A stretch of DNA of 64,000 nt, from contig NZ_BCFL01000025.1 in assembly GCF_002217755.1 (NCBI RefSeq), forward strand, positions 358,946-422,945. Direction: 5' to 3'. Source of the DNA: Streptomyces hyaluromycini (GTDB lineage: Bacteria; Actinomycetota; Actinomycetes; Streptomycetales; Streptomycetaceae). The translations under genes and the position numbers were made by a program. A model generated the notes under the pieces. The model did no database searches. It was not told where the DNA came from and was given only the letters and a program-made list of their open reading frames with translations. Positions 7,975-18,200 of this stretch are shown here, in pieces (the stretch's first letter is position 1; each line of letters starts with the position of its first letter).

Positions 7975-8901
7975 TCAGTACTCCAGCCGCTCGCGACGGC
8001 CCAGCCGCATCACGACCGCCGCGAAGGCGAGCGTGACGATCAGCAGAGCGACGCCGATGGTGGTGGCGTAGGCGGCCTGACCGTCCCGGAACGCCTTCTG
8101 GTACACGTACAGGACCATCACGGTCGTCGAGTAGTCGGGCCCGCCCGGTCCGGTCGTCATGATCTGTACGACTGCGAACGACTCGGCGCCGAGCGCGAGG
8201 ATGCCCATGTACACCCAGCCGGACTGCACGGTGTCCCACAGCAGCGGCAGGGTGATGCGGAAGAAGGTCGCCGCGCGGCCGGCGCCGTCGAGGAGCGCGG
8301 CCTCGTAAAGGTCCATGGGGATGGACGCCATGCCCGCCGAGAAGAGGACCACGAAGAAACCGACCGTGGACCAGACCAGTACGGCCATCACGCACCACAG
8401 GGCGAGGCTCGGGTCGCCCAGCCAGAGCGGCTGGATATTGTCCAGACCAATTCCGCGGAGCAGTGAATTGATCGCGCCGCTGTCGGGGTTGTAGGCGAAG
8501 GCGAACAGCAGCGAGACGATCGCGATCGACAGCACCTGCGGGAAGAAGTAGACGATCTTGTAGAAGGAAGAGCCCCGGACCCCCGAGATGACCGGGCCGC
8601 CCTTCCTTCTACGGCCGCCCACATTGATCATGAAGGCGAAGAACAGCGCAAGGCTGATCGTCACCAGCGGCAGCACGATCGCGAACATCAAGCTGTGCTG
8701 CAAGGACTTCCAGAAGATGTCGTCGTGCAGCATCCTCCGGTAATTGTCCAGGCCGACCATCTTGAATTCGGGGCTCAGGCCGGTCCAGTCCGTGAACGAG
8801 TAGTAGATGGACTGGATGAACGGCCACACCACGAAGAGCGCGTACAGTCCGAGGGGCAACGCCAGAAACCCCACGATGAACCGGTACTTGCCGTGCTGCA
8901 T
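7975..8901 (-). CDS. ngcF: Amino-sugar ABC transporter permease (MalF type)
   Basis: Partner permease of NgcG, about 308 residues. N-terminal membrane segment near residue 10, PFIQSIYYSFTDWTG, then FKMVGLDNYRRML. The EAA loop reads EAALLDGAGRAATFFRITLPLL. A GGRRRKGG-containing cytoplasmic insert lies near residue 115. I start at ATG 8901 (CGGAG five bases upstream); an in-frame GTG at 8907 sits on that ribosome-binding site and is less likely. The gene is 28 bases from the binding-protein gene. Confidence 0.87.
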   Translation of the reverse strand: MQHGKYRFIVGFLALPLGLYALFVVWPFIQSIYYSFTDWTGLSPEFKMVGLDNYRRMLHDDIFWKSLQHSLMFAIVLPLVTISLALFFAFMINVGGRRRKGGPVISGVRGSSFYKIVYFFPQVLSIAIVSLLFAFAYNPDSGAINSLLRGIGLDNIQPLWLGDPSLALWCVMAVLVWSTVGFFVVLFSAGMASIPMDLYEAALLDGAGRAATFFRITLPLLWDTVQSGWVYMGILALGAESFAVVQIMTTGPGGPDYSTTVMVLYVYQKAFRDGQAAYATTIGVALLIVTLAFAAVVMRLGRRERLEY

Positions 8902-8929
8902 CGCCACTCCGGTGCCGTGAGGGTGAGTG

Positions 8930-10381
8930 TTACGGGTGCTTGTAGTGCTTGATCGTGGTGTCCTTGGCGGCCTCGTCGGCGAAGCCCTGGATCTTCTTGA
9001 CGGCCTCCGCCGGGGTGAGCCGGCCGGCCATCATCTCGCCGAGACCGGCGACTCCGATCTTCTCCTTCTGGAGCTGCACGTACCAGTCCTGGAGCCGCGG
9101 GTTGACCACATTCGACCCGGCCAGCTTCAGCGCGGCCACACCCGAGGTGAGGCCCGGGGTGAGGGTGATGCCGTCGGTGCCGCCGTTGTACGCGGTCAGC
9201 GACTTCACCTTCGTCGTGAAGTTCTTGGAGGAGGCCTCGCTGAGCATGATGCGCAACTGCTCCATGCCGCCCTGGGCGTTCGCCGCCTTGGCCGGGACGA
9301 CGAACGGCTCGCCGCCGGAGGCCCAGATGGTGCCGAACGGCATCTTGTCGTTCTTGTCGATGCCGGTGGGCGCGGAGACGGCGAGGTTGAAGTCGGAGGG
9401 GATGACGTTCGCCGACTCGTTCTCCACCCAGGAGCCGTTCGGGATGAACAGCGCCTTGCCCTGCGCCCAGGCGGTCTGCGACTGGATGTGGTCCAGGCCC
9501 GGGGTGCCCTTGAGGATGTAGCCCTTCTTGTAGAGCTCGTAGTAGGCCTCGAAACACGCCTTGACGGCCGGGTGCTTCCAGGCGTTCGGCTCCAGGTTGT
9601 CGATCGCGTTCAGGACCTCGACACCGCCGACCTTGCCGATCATCGGGTAGAGCGAGAAGGGGATGTAGTACGGGTACTTGCCCGCGTAGGTCCAGCCGGC
9701 CATGCCCTTCTTCTTGGCCTTCTCGCAGACGGCGATCATCTGGTCCCAGGTCTGCGGGTACTCCGCGTCGAGCGAGTCCAGGGCCTTCTGCGAGTACCAG
9801 ACGCCGTAGACCGTGTAGGCGTAGTACATGATCCAGACCGGGTTGCCGTCGAACTGGCCCATCTCGACGATGCCGGGGCGCAGCGTGTCGCGGACCTTCT
9901 TGTTCGGGTCGTCGTACGACGGCGCGTCGAGCAGCGGGGTGAGGTCGGCCAGCTGCTTCTTGCCGACGAGCACACCCATGTCCATCTGCTCGGCGCCGGA
10001 GTTGTCGATGAGGTCCGGCGGGGTGCCCTGGTTGAAGCGCGGCTGGAGGGTGGACTGGATCTTCTGGGTCGCGGAGAACTTGACCTTGGCCTTCGGGAAG
10101 TCCTTCTCGTAGATCTTCACCGCGTCCTCGGCGTACTCCTTGCCGAAACCGCCGTCGAAGAGGACGAATTCCATCTGCGCGGTCTCGTTGACACCCAGCG
10201 GGTTCTTGGCCGTCTTCTTGCCGGCCTTGTCCTTGGACTGGCCGCCGCCGCCACTGCTGGCACAGGCGGAGAGGAATCCGACGGTGGGTACCGAAATCAG
10301 GCCGAGTGCGGCCGAACGCTTGATCAGATCGCGGCGGCCGACACCCTCGGAACCATGGTTCGCTGCGGAAGGGGATCCCAT
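8930..10381 (-). CDS. ngcE: Amino-sugar-binding Tat lipoprotein
   Basis: Extracellular sugar-binding lipoprotein (483 residues) of the NgcEFG importer. The signal combines a twin-arginine motif (GRRDLIKRSAALG) with a lipobox (LSAC), so it is probably exported folded by Tat and then lipidated. The mature part begins with a Gly/Lys linker and shows the SBP_bac fold blocks, including DLIDNSGAEQMDM and IMYYAYTVYGVWYSQKALD. Head gene of the operon with ngcF and ngcG. Chitin-derived substrate is inferred from synteny with S. coelicolor SCO6005. Start ATG 10381 follows GAGAAGG; an in-frame GTG at 10393 is possible. Confidence 0.87.
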   Translation of the reverse strand: MGSPSAANHGSEGVGRRDLIKRSAALGLISVPTVGFLSACASSGGGGQSKDKAGKKTAKNPLGVNETAQMEFVLFDGGFGKEYAEDAVKIYEKDFPKAKVKFSATQKIQSTLQPRFNQGTPPDLIDNSGAEQMDMGVLVGKKQLADLTPLLDAPSYDDPNKKVRDTLRPGIVEMGQFDGNPVWIMYYAYTVYGVWYSQKALDSLDAEYPQTWDQMIAVCEKAKKKGMAGWTYAGKYPYYIPFSLYPMIGKVGGVEVLNAIDNLEPNAWKHPAVKACFEAYYELYKKGYILKGTPGLDHIQSQTAWAQGKALFIPNGSWVENESANVIPSDFNLAVSAPTGIDKNDKMPFGTIWASGGEPFVVPAKAANAQGGMEQLRIMLSEASSKNFTTKVKSLTAYNGGTDGITLTPGLTSGVAALKLAGSNVVNPRLQDWYVQLQKEKIGVAGLGEMMAGRLTPAEAVKKIQGFADEAAKDTTIKHYKHP

Positions 10382-10732
10382 GCTCAAGTCCACGCCTTCT
10401 CCAGGACTCAGGCGGTGAACCGGATCCTTCCCGGCACCGCGGTCGGGTAGTGCTGGGTCGTGCAGGAAGTCATGCGGGAAACGCCGACAGGTATAGTCCA
10501 CTTCCCGCCAGCGGGGCAAGATCGAATGCAAGGTTGGCCATGGGTCTTTTCCTAGTTGAGACCTGTCGGAAATATGAGCGATCTCTGTACGCCTTGCCGG
10601 AAAAAGAGCCGACATACACCCCTGAATGCCGCACCCAACACCCTTGACATCACGGGCCACTTGACCACCTACTGGTTCCTGCGCCAGCAGCTGACAACGT
10701 TGTCTCATGTGGCAGGGAGGGTACCCGTTGTG
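10382..10732. promoter_or_regulatory. Divergent ngcE/GH92 promoter region with LacI-type operator
   Basis: 351-base intergenic region. On the plus strand TTGACA (10644-10649) is followed about 18 bases later by a weak -10. The palindrome GACAACGTTGTC (10693-10704) lies just downstream, where a repressor would block the GH92 promoter. The same palindrome precedes the second GH92 gene. Toward ngcE there is an inverted repeat GGTCT...AGACC (10543-10563) of unknown meaning. Confidence 0.65.
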
Positions 10733-13700
10733 ATGCAGCGGAGAACGCAGCGAAGAACAGGACACGGATCTGGTACGGCGGTCGTGATCGCGGCCGCCGT
10801 AGTCATGACCCTGGGCTCCCAGGGAGCCGCGGTCGCCCTGCCGGCGAAGGCACCGGCCGCCGCGACACAGTTCGCATCCTCGTTCGAGTCTGGCGATCCG
10901 TCACCGGACTGGACCGACACCGTGGATACCGACCCGAGCGGCGCCCCGCGCGCCTCCGGGGTGGACGGCGGCTACAGCACCGGCATCCCCGGCAATGTCA
11001 CCGACCACGTGACCGACGTACGGGCGAGCGGCGAGAACACCGGCGCGGGCGAGGTGAAGGAGAACCTGGTCGACGGCGAGCCTGGCACCAAGTGGCTCAC
11101 CTTCGAGCCCACCGGCTGGGCCGAGTTCGACTTCGACAAGCCCATCAAGCTGGTGACCTACGCCCTCACCTCGGCGAACGACTACGACGAGCGCGACCCC
11201 AAGGACTGGACCCTCCAGGGCTCGACGGACGGCAAGGACTGGAAGACCGTCGACACCCGGACCGGCGAAGCCTTCTCGGAGCGGTTCCAGACCAAGTCGT
11301 ACGACCTCGCCGCGCCCGCCGAGTACCAGCACTTCCGGCTCGACGTCACGAAGAACAACGGCGCCTCCGACATCCTGCAGATCGCCGACGTGCAGTTCTC
11401 CACGGGCGGCAGCGGCGGGCCGGTGCCCCAGGACATGCTCTCGCTGGTCGACCGGGGCCCCAGCGGCTCACCGACGGCGAAGGCGCGAGCCGGCTTCACC
11501 GGGACCCACGCGCTTCGGTACGCGGGCCGGCACACGGCGAGCGGGCGGGCGTACTCGTACAACAAGGTCTTCGACGTGAACGTCAAGGTCGGCCGGGACA
11601 CGCAGCTGGGCTACCGGATCTTCCCGTCCATGGCCGACGGCGACCTCGACTACGACGCCACCAATGTGGCGGTGGACCTGGCCTTCACGGACGGCACCTA
11701 TCTGAGCGGCCTCGGGGCCGTCGACCAGCACGGGTTCGGGCTGTCGCCGCGCGCGCAGGGCGCGTCGAAGGCGCTGTACGTCAACCAGTGGAACAACGTC
11801 TCGTCGGTGATCGGTTCGGTCGCGGCCGGCAAGACCGTCGACCGGATCCTGGTGGGCTACGACTCCCCCGCCGGGCCGGCCAAGTTCCGCGGCTGGATCG
11901 ACGACGTGTCGCTGAAGCCGGTGGCGCCCGAGAAGCCGAAGGCGCATCTGTCCGACTACGCGCTGACCACCCGCGGAACCAACTCCAGCGGCAGCTTCTC
12001 GCGCGGCAACGACTTCCCGGCCACGGCTCTGCCGCACGGCTTCAACTTCTGGACGCCGGTGACCAACGCGTCCTCGGAGAGCTGGCTGTACGAGTACGCG
12101 CGCGCGAACAACGACGCCAACCTGCCGACGATCCAGGCGTTCAGCGCGAGTCATGAGCCGAGCCCCTGGATGGGCGACCGGCAGACCTTCCAGATGATGC
12201 CGTCGGCCGCCTCCGGCACCCCGGACACCGGCCGGGACGCCCGCGAGCTGGCCTTCCGGCACGAGAACGAGACCGCGCGGCCGTACTACTACGGGGTCAC
12301 GTTCGAGAACGGCCTCAAGGCCGAGATAACACCGACCGACCACGCGGCCGCGCTGCGCTTCACCTACCCGGGCGACGACGCGAGCGTGATCTTCGACAAC
12401 GTCACCGAGCAGGCGGGCCTGACCCTCGACAAGGACCACGGCATCGTCACCGGCTACTCCGACGTCAAGTCGGGCCTGTCGACGGGTGCGACCCGCCTCT
12501 TCGTCTACGGCGTGTTCGACAAGCCGGTGACGGGCGGCGACTCCAGTGGGGTGAAGGGCTACCTGCGCTTCGACGCGGGCTCCGACCACACCGTCACGCT
12601 CCGCCTGGCCACCTCCCTCATCAGCGTCGACCAGGCCAAGGACAACCTGCGCCAGGAGATCCCGGACGGCACCTCCTTCGACACCGTGAAGGCGCAGGCC
12701 CGGAAGGTCTGGGACGGGCTGCTCGGCAAGGTGGAGGTGGAGGGCGCCACGGCCGACCAGCTGACCACCCTCTACTCCAGCATGTACCGGCTGTACCTGT
12801 ACCCCAACTCCGGCTTCGAGAAAGTCGGTTCGACGTACCAGTACGCCTCCCCCTTCTCGCCGATGACCAGCCAGGACACCCCGACACACACCGGCGCGAA
12901 GATCGTGGACGGCAAGGTGTACGTCAACAACGGCTTCTGGGACACCTATCGCACGACCTGGCCGGCGTACTCACTGCTGACACCGAGTCAGGCCGGTGAG
13001 ATGGTCGACGGGTTCGTGCAGCAGTACAAGGACGGCGGCTGGACCTCGCGCTGGTCCTCCCCCGGCTACGCCGACCTGATGACCGGCACCTCCTCGGACG
13101 TGGCGTTCGCGGACGCGTACGTCAAGGGCGTGCAGTTCGACGCGAAGTCGGCGTACGACGCGGCCCTGAAGAACGCCACGGTGGTCCCGCCCTCCTCGGG
13201 CGTCGGCCGCAAGGGCATGTCCACCTCCCCCTTCCTCGGCTACACCAGCGACGACACCCGCGAGGGCCTGTCCTGGGCGATGGAGGGATACGTCAACGAC
13301 TACGGCATCGCCGAGATGGGCAAGGCGCTCTACGCGAAGACGGGCGAGAAGCGCTACAAGGAGGAGTCGGACTACTTCCTCAACCGCGCCCAGGACTACG
13401 TCGACCTCTTCGACTCCAAGGCCGGCTTCTTCCAGGGCAAGGACGCCCAGGGCGGCTGGCGGGTGGACTCGTCGGCGTACGACCCGCGCGTGTGGGGCTA
13501 CGACTACACCGAGACCAACGGCTGGGGCTACGCCTTCACCGCCCCGCAGGACAGCCGGGGCCTCGCCAACCTGTACGGCGGCCGCTCCGGCCTCGCGGAC
13601 AAGCTGGACGAGTTCTTCGCGACGCCCGAGACGGCCTCCCCCGACTTCGTCGGCTCGTACGGCGGGGTCATCCACGAGATGACCGAGGCCCGGGACGTCC

Positions 13701-14548
13701 GGATGGGCATGTACGGCCACTCCAACCAGGTCGCCCACCACGTCATCTACATGTACGACGCGGCCGGCGAGCCCTGGAAGGCGCAGGCCTACGTCCGTGA
13801 GGCGCTCTCCCGGCTCTACCTCGGCAGCGAGATCGGCCAGGGCTACCACGGCGACGAGGACAACGGCGAGCAGTCGGCCTGGTACCTCTTCTCGGCCCTC
13901 GGCTTCTACCCGCTGGTGATGGGCAGCGGCGACTACACGATCGGCTCCCCGCTGTTCAAGAAGGCGACGGTCCACCTGGAGAACGGCCACGACCTCGTGA
14001 TCCGGGCGCCGAGGAACAGCGCGCAGAACGTCTACGTCCAGGGCGTCCGCGTCAACGGCCGTATCTGGACGTCGACTTCGCTGCCCCACTCCCTGATCTC
14101 CAAGGGCGGTGTCATCGACTTCACGATGGGCCCGAAGCCGTCGACGTGGGGCACCGGCAAGAACGCCGCCCCCGTCTCGATCACCCAGGACGACAAGGTC
14201 CCGACCCCGCGCGCGGACGTCCTGAAGGCCAACGGCGCCCTGTTCGACAACACCTCGGCGACCCAGGAGACGGTGACGTCGGTGGACCTGCCGGTGACCA
14301 CGTCGGCCAAGGGCATCCAGTACACCCTCACCTCCCCGTCGGACCACACGAAGGCCCCGACGGGCTGGACACTCCAGGCGTCGACGGACGGCACCGACTG
14401 GCGGACCGTGGACCGGCGTTCCGGCGAGACCTTCGCCTGGGACCTCCAGACACGGGCGTTCACGATCCACAGCCCCGGGACGTACGCGCACTACCGGCTC
14501 GTCCTGGACGGTGAATCGACCCTGGCGGAGGTGGAGTTGCTGGCCTGA
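10733..14548 (+). CDS. Secreted GH92 alpha-mannosidase with F5/8C-type domains
   Basis: Extracellular exo-alpha-mannosidase of family GH92 (calcium-dependent, acts on N-glycan or mannan alpha-mannosides), 1271 residues. It has an N-terminal signal peptide. A discoidin-like (F5/8 type C) domain follows at about 80-220 (VDGEPGTKWL ... WTLQGSTDGKDW), then a lectin-like stretch, and the GH92 core from about residue 400. The core shows FSRGNDFPATALPHGFNFWTP, NNGFWDTYRTTWPAYSLLTP and the catalytic-region motif GDEDNGEQSAWYLFSALGFYP. A second discoidin-like half closes the C-terminus. Start ATG 10733 with GGGAGGG 11 bases upstream; GTG at 10730 is equally possible. Probably controlled by the operator at 10693. 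Confidence 0.9.
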   Translation: MQRRTQRRTGHGSGTAVVIAAAVVMTLGSQGAAVALPAKAPAAATQFASSFESGDPSPDWTDTVDTDPSGAPRASGVDGGYSTGIPGNVTDHVTDVRASGENTGAGEVKENLVDGEPGTKWLTFEPTGWAEFDFDKPIKLVTYALTSANDYDERDPKDWTLQGSTDGKDWKTVDTRTGEAFSERFQTKSYDLAAPAEYQHFRLDVTKNNGASDILQIADVQFSTGGSGGPVPQDMLSLVDRGPSGSPTAKARAGFTGTHALRYAGRHTASGRAYSYNKVFDVNVKVGRDTQLGYRIFPSMADGDLDYDATNVAVDLAFTDGTYLSGLGAVDQHGFGLSPRAQGASKALYVNQWNNVSSVIGSVAAGKTVDRILVGYDSPAGPAKFRGWIDDVSLKPVAPEKPKAHLSDYALTTRGTNSSGSFSRGNDFPATALPHGFNFWTPVTNASSESWLYEYARANNDANLPTIQAFSASHEPSPWMGDRQTFQMMPSAASGTPDTGRDARELAFRHENETARPYYYGVTFENGLKAEITPTDHAAALRFTYPGDDASVIFDNVTEQAGLTLDKDHGIVTGYSDVKSGLSTGATRLFVYGVFDKPVTGGDSSGVKGYLRFDAGSDHTVTLRLATSLISVDQAKDNLRQEIPDGTSFDTVKAQARKVWDGLLGKVEVEGATADQLTTLYSSMYRLYLYPNSGFEKVGSTYQYASPFSPMTSQDTPTHTGAKIVDGKVYVNNGFWDTYRTTWPAYSLLTPSQAGEMVDGFVQQYKDGGWTSRWSSPGYADLMTGTSSDVAFADAYVKGVQFDAKSAYDAALKNATVVPPSSGVGRKGMSTSPFLGYTSDDTREGLSWAMEGYVNDYGIAEMGKALYAKTGEKRYKEESDYFLNRAQDYVDLFDSKAGFFQGKDAQGGWRVDSSAYDPRVWGYDYTETNGWGYAFTAPQDSRGLANLYGGRSGLADKLDEFFATPETASPDFVGSYGGVIHEMTEARDVRMGMYGHSNQVAHHVIYMYDAAGEPWKAQAYVREALSRLYLGSEIGQGYHGDEDNGEQSAWYLFSALGFYPLVMGSGDYTIGSPLFKKATVHLENGHDLVIRAPRNSAQNVYVQGVRVNGRIWTSTSLPHSLISKGGVIDFTMGPKPSTWGTGKNAAPVSITQDDKVPTPRADVLKANGALFDNTSATQETVTSVDLPVTTSAKGIQYTLTSPSDHTKAPTGWTLQASTDGTDWRTVDRRSGETFAWDLQTRAFTIHSPGTYAHYRLVLDGESTLAEVELLA

Positions 14549-14563
14549 GACAGCGGCACGGGA

Positions 14564-14602
14564 AGGGGTGCGGGCCCGGAGACCACTTCGGGCCCGCCCC
14601 TG
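14564..14602. terminator. Bidirectional hairpin between convergent genes
   Basis: GGGG(T)GCGGGCCCG and its complement flank a 10-base loop, with one bulged T. It sits 16 bases past the GH92 stop and 5 bases past the stop of the opposing small gene, so it probably serves both. Confidence 0.75.
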
Positions 14603-14606
14603 TTCC

Positions 14607-15011
14607 TCAGACCTCCGGGATCTCCCCGTCGAGCAGCGGCAGGACCCGCCGCAACGCCGCCGCGTGCTCATGGACCCGCTTCAGCATGGCGCGTCGGGTG
14701 GGCGCCGAGATCGGCACGTCCTGTGCCGGTCCGCAGCCGACGGCCACGTACAGGTCGTCGAGGCGGGCACCGCGCCCCCGAGTGCCGTCCGCCCCGACCG
14801 GGGTGAGCCGCGTCGACACCTCGGGCTCCCTGCCGCCGAAATAACGGAACTCGACCACCATGTCGGCACGCCGGAACTGCAGTCCGGTGCACCAGAGCAG
14901 CCTGTCGTCGACGGTCTCCGGCTCCGAGAAGCCCTCGCTCTGCGTCAGGAACGCGTAGGCGACGCGCGCTTCCGACCGGAAGTCCTCCGGCAGGTTCGGT
15001 CGCTTCCCCAT
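14607..15011 (-). CDS. Hypothetical protein, 134 residues
   Basis: I do not recognise the family. Soluble, no signal or membrane segment, mixed alpha/beta composition with conserved-looking LLWCTGLQFRRADMVVEFRYFGG in the middle and a helical tail ending LLDGEIPEV. It is convergent with the GH92 gene and bounded by hairpins at both ends (14564-14602 and 15034-15068), which supports a real single-gene unit. No good ribosome-binding site is visible before the ATG at 15011. Confidence 0.6.
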   Translation of the reverse strand: MGKRPNLPEDFRSEARVAYAFLTQSEGFSEPETVDDRLLWCTGLQFRRADMVVEFRYFGGREPEVSTRLTPVGADGTRGRGARLDDLYVAVGCGPAQDVPISAPTRRAMLKRVHEHAAALRRVLPLLDGEIPEV

Positions 15012-15033
15012 AGGGCGATGGTCGCAAGCGTGC

Positions 15034-15068
15034 GGTGCCCCGGCCAGTGCGGAACCGGCCGGGGCACC
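15034..15068 (-). terminator. Terminator of the second GH92 gene, displaced by a MITE
   Basis: A perfect 12-bp stem (GGTGCCCCGGCC and its complement) with an 11-base loop. It would have lain about 17 bases past the GH92 stop before the 175-bp mobile element inserted between them. Confidence 0.7.
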
Positions 15069-15081
15069 GGGAACCCGGGGC

Positions 15082-15260
15082 CTAGGGCCTGTCTGACAAT
15101 TCCCGTCGTCGCCCGGAGGGCGGCCTCGCGGCGTCAGGTGCGTGCTCTCGGCGTGCCGGGCGTAGGCCCTCGTACTGGACGTACTTGGGTCTGCGCCCGG
15201 TGCGGCGAGAGTGCGTGCATGGCGTCGCGAGGCAGACGGGAATTGTCAGACAGGCCCTAG
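15082..15260. mobile_element. MITE with 26-bp perfect inverted repeats and CTAG target duplication
   Basis: Arms 15082-15107 and 15235-15260 are perfect complements starting CTAGGGCCTGTCTGACAATT. The CTAG at each outer edge is the likely duplicated target, leaving a 171-bp non-coding element (15086-15256). CTAG is rare in Streptomyces DNA. The YTAR-type target fits mobilisation by an IS5-family transposase in trans; that assignment is inferred. No ORF lies inside. The right CTAG supplies the TAG stop of the neighbouring GH92 gene. Confidence 0.85.
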
Positions 15261-18200
15261 CCGACCGCGAGGGTGAAGACGTGGAGGTCCGTGTCCTCGG
15301 GGAGCTTCACACTGCGCACGGTCTTGCCGTCCGGGGCCGTGAACGGCCTGGTCGCGAAGACGTAGGTCGCCACCGGGTCCTTGTCCGCGCCCGTGACATT
15401 GCGGTACGCGGTCCTCGCCACGATCTCGTTGCCGTACTGGACGGTTCCGCCGCCACCGCCGATGGTCCAGTCGGTGAAGGAGAGGTCGATCGTGTCGGTG
15501 GTGCCGTCGGTGTAGGTGACGGTCGCCCGGGCGGGCTGGTTGCCGTTGGTGGCGCTGCCGATGAAGGACAACCTGGCTGCGGGAGTGGGGAGTTCGAGGG
15601 TCTGGGCGGTGGCCGTCGCGTTGTCGGGGCGGCCTGCCGGGGCGTTCGGCCAGGTGTAGGTGAGGCCGTCGACGGTGCCCTGGCTGCCCGCGGTGAGGCC
15701 GGCCGCCGCGAGGGCCTGGCGGGAGTAGCTCCAGCCGCCGCCGTCGAAGTCGGCCTCGTCGTGGTCGCCGGAGTCGTCCGAGACACCGGTGTTGTCGTAG
15801 GCGGCGAGGAGGGTGCCCGGCGCGGCGACGGTGAGGGCGACCGGCTGGGCGTAGGAGGCGTTGGCGGAGGTCACCGTGACCCGCGCGTCGTAGTAGCCCT
15901 GCGGGGTGTCGGGGGCGGTGGTGAGGGTGATCTGCTGGGAGCCGTCGGTCATGGTGCCCTCGGCGGGGGTGGCCGTGACGCCGTCCGGGGTCTCGACGCG
16001 GAAGCGGACCTCCGGGCCGGTGCCGCCCGTCAGGGAGAGCGCACGGATGTCCACCTTCGCGCTGTCGCCGGGGGCGAGCGTCGCGGCCGTGGGACCGACG
16101 CCGATCTGGTACGGCTGCTCGCCCTGGCGGAAGGACGGGGGCGCGGAGGAGGTGCCCCAGGTGCGGTTCGGGGTGGTGGAGAGGGTGTAGTCGAGCCGGC
16201 CGCCGTCGCGGACGAAAGAGCTGTCGAGCCAAGGGCGGTCGCTGGTACGGCCGTTGACCTTCAGGGACTGGACGTACGGGGCGTTCGCGGCTGCTCCCTG
16301 GGCGTGGATCGAGATGTCGTTGCCGCCCGGGCGGTCGATCTCCACCCGCTCGAACAGGGGTGAGGCGAGGACGAGTTCGGCGCGGGAGGGGACCTGCGGG
16401 TACATGCCGAGCGCGGAGAAGACGTACCAGGAGGACATGGCGCCGAGGTCGTCGTTGCCGGGGATGCCGCCGGGCTGCGTCGACCAGAGCTGTGTCATCG
16501 CGGCGCGGACGGTCTCCTGCGTCTTGTAGGGGGCACCGGCGTAGTCGTACAGGTAGGGCACGTTGAGCGAGGGCTCGTTGTCCAGCTCGGACTTGTCGCC
16601 GCCGCTGCCGGTGAAGGCCCAGCCGCCGTCGCTGTCGTGGAAGAAGGCGTCGAGGCGGGCGAGGGCCCGGTCGGTGCCGCCCATCGCGGCGAAGAGCCCG
16701 GCCGGGTTGTGCTGGACCATCCAGGTGTACTGGGCGGCGGTGCCCTCCACGAACCCGTTGCCGGTGCCCGGGGTGAACCCGGTGACCCAGCTGCCGTCGG
16801 CCTTGCGGTTGGCGATGTAGCCGCCGGTGGGGTCGGCGGCGATGTCGAAGTTGTTCTGCCACCACTGGGAGCGGTCGGCGAAGGTCTCGGCGGTGTTCTT
16901 CTCCCCTGCTGCCGCCGCGAGCTGGGAGAGGGAGAAGTCGGCGGTGGACATCTCCAGGGTCTCGGCGGCGCCGCCCCAGGCGTTGGACACGGACGGCATG
17001 TAGTGGTCGGCCAGGTACTTGTCCAGGGACGGGCGTTGGCCGAGCGACAGTACCGGTTTGCCGGCCGCCGACAGGTCCTGGGCCGTCGGGACCGTCGCCG
17101 CCTTCACCAGGGAGTCCAGCGCCCCCTTCAGGTCGAAGCCGGTGCCGCCGAAGGCACGGATGCCGGCGAGGGCGGTCGGCGACGGGTCGCCGTTCATGAC
17201 GTGGGTGCCGCTCGCCCCGTGCAGCCAGCGGTCCCAGACCCCGCCGTTCTGCCGGGCGAGTTCGTAGAGCGACTGGGCGACGTCCGAGCCGGTGCGGGGG
17301 TCGAGGAGGGTGAGCAGTTGTACCTGGTCGCGGTAGACGTCCCAGCCGGAGAAGGTGCCGTACTGCGCCCGGTGGCCGCGGGCGAGCCGGTGGACCTTGT
17401 CGTCGCTGCCCCGGTAGCGGCCGTCGGCGTCGCTGATGACGTTGGGGTGGAAGAGGGAGTGGTAGAGCGCGGTGTAGAAGGTGGTGCGGTCGGCGTCGGT
17501 GCCGCCGCCGACGCGGATGGCGTCGAGGCGGTCGCGCCAGGCGCGGTGGGCCGCGTCGCGGACGGCGTCGAAGGAGCGTCGCGGCGGGTTCTCCGCCCTC
17601 AAATTGGCCTCGGCGGCGGCCCGGCTGACGTACGAGATACCGACCTTGACGTTCACCGGGCCGGAGCCGGGCGCGAACTGCACGTATCCGCCGGCCCCCT
17701 TGCCGGCGACGGGCCGCCCGCCGTTCGCCGAGAAGCCGCCGGTGCCGCCGGAGGCGGTCGTCGATCCCGGGTTCAGCCTGTCGTCCTGCCAGGTGCCGGT
17801 GGCGGTGAAGGCGCGGTCGAAGTGGGCGGTGAAGTAGAGGGTGTAGTAGGAGCGTTGGCCCTCGGGGTCGAGATAGCCGCAGAAGTCCCCGGAGGTGACC
17901 GAGCCCGAGACCGTGCGGCTCTCCGGGTCGATGGAGACCGTCGAATCGGCGGAGCCCACCTCGGAGTTGGCGGTGCGGATCAGCAGGGAGGCGGGCTTGT
18001 CGGCCGGGTAGGTGAAGCGGGCCGAGCCGGTGCGGGTGGTCGCGGTGAGGTCGGCGGTGACGCCGGAGGCGAGGCCCACCTGGTAGTGGCCGGGCTCGGC
18101 GGTCTCGTCGGCGTGGCTGAAGTCGGAGGCGTAGACGGCGTCCTTGGTGTCGCCCGCCGGGGACGAGGTGACCTCGCCGGCGTACGGGAAGAACGGGATG

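Noticed and set aside
14511..15260. Plus-strand 249-residue frame crossing the terminators and the MITE
   Set aside because: It runs through two hairpins and a mobile element and shows no family resemblance.
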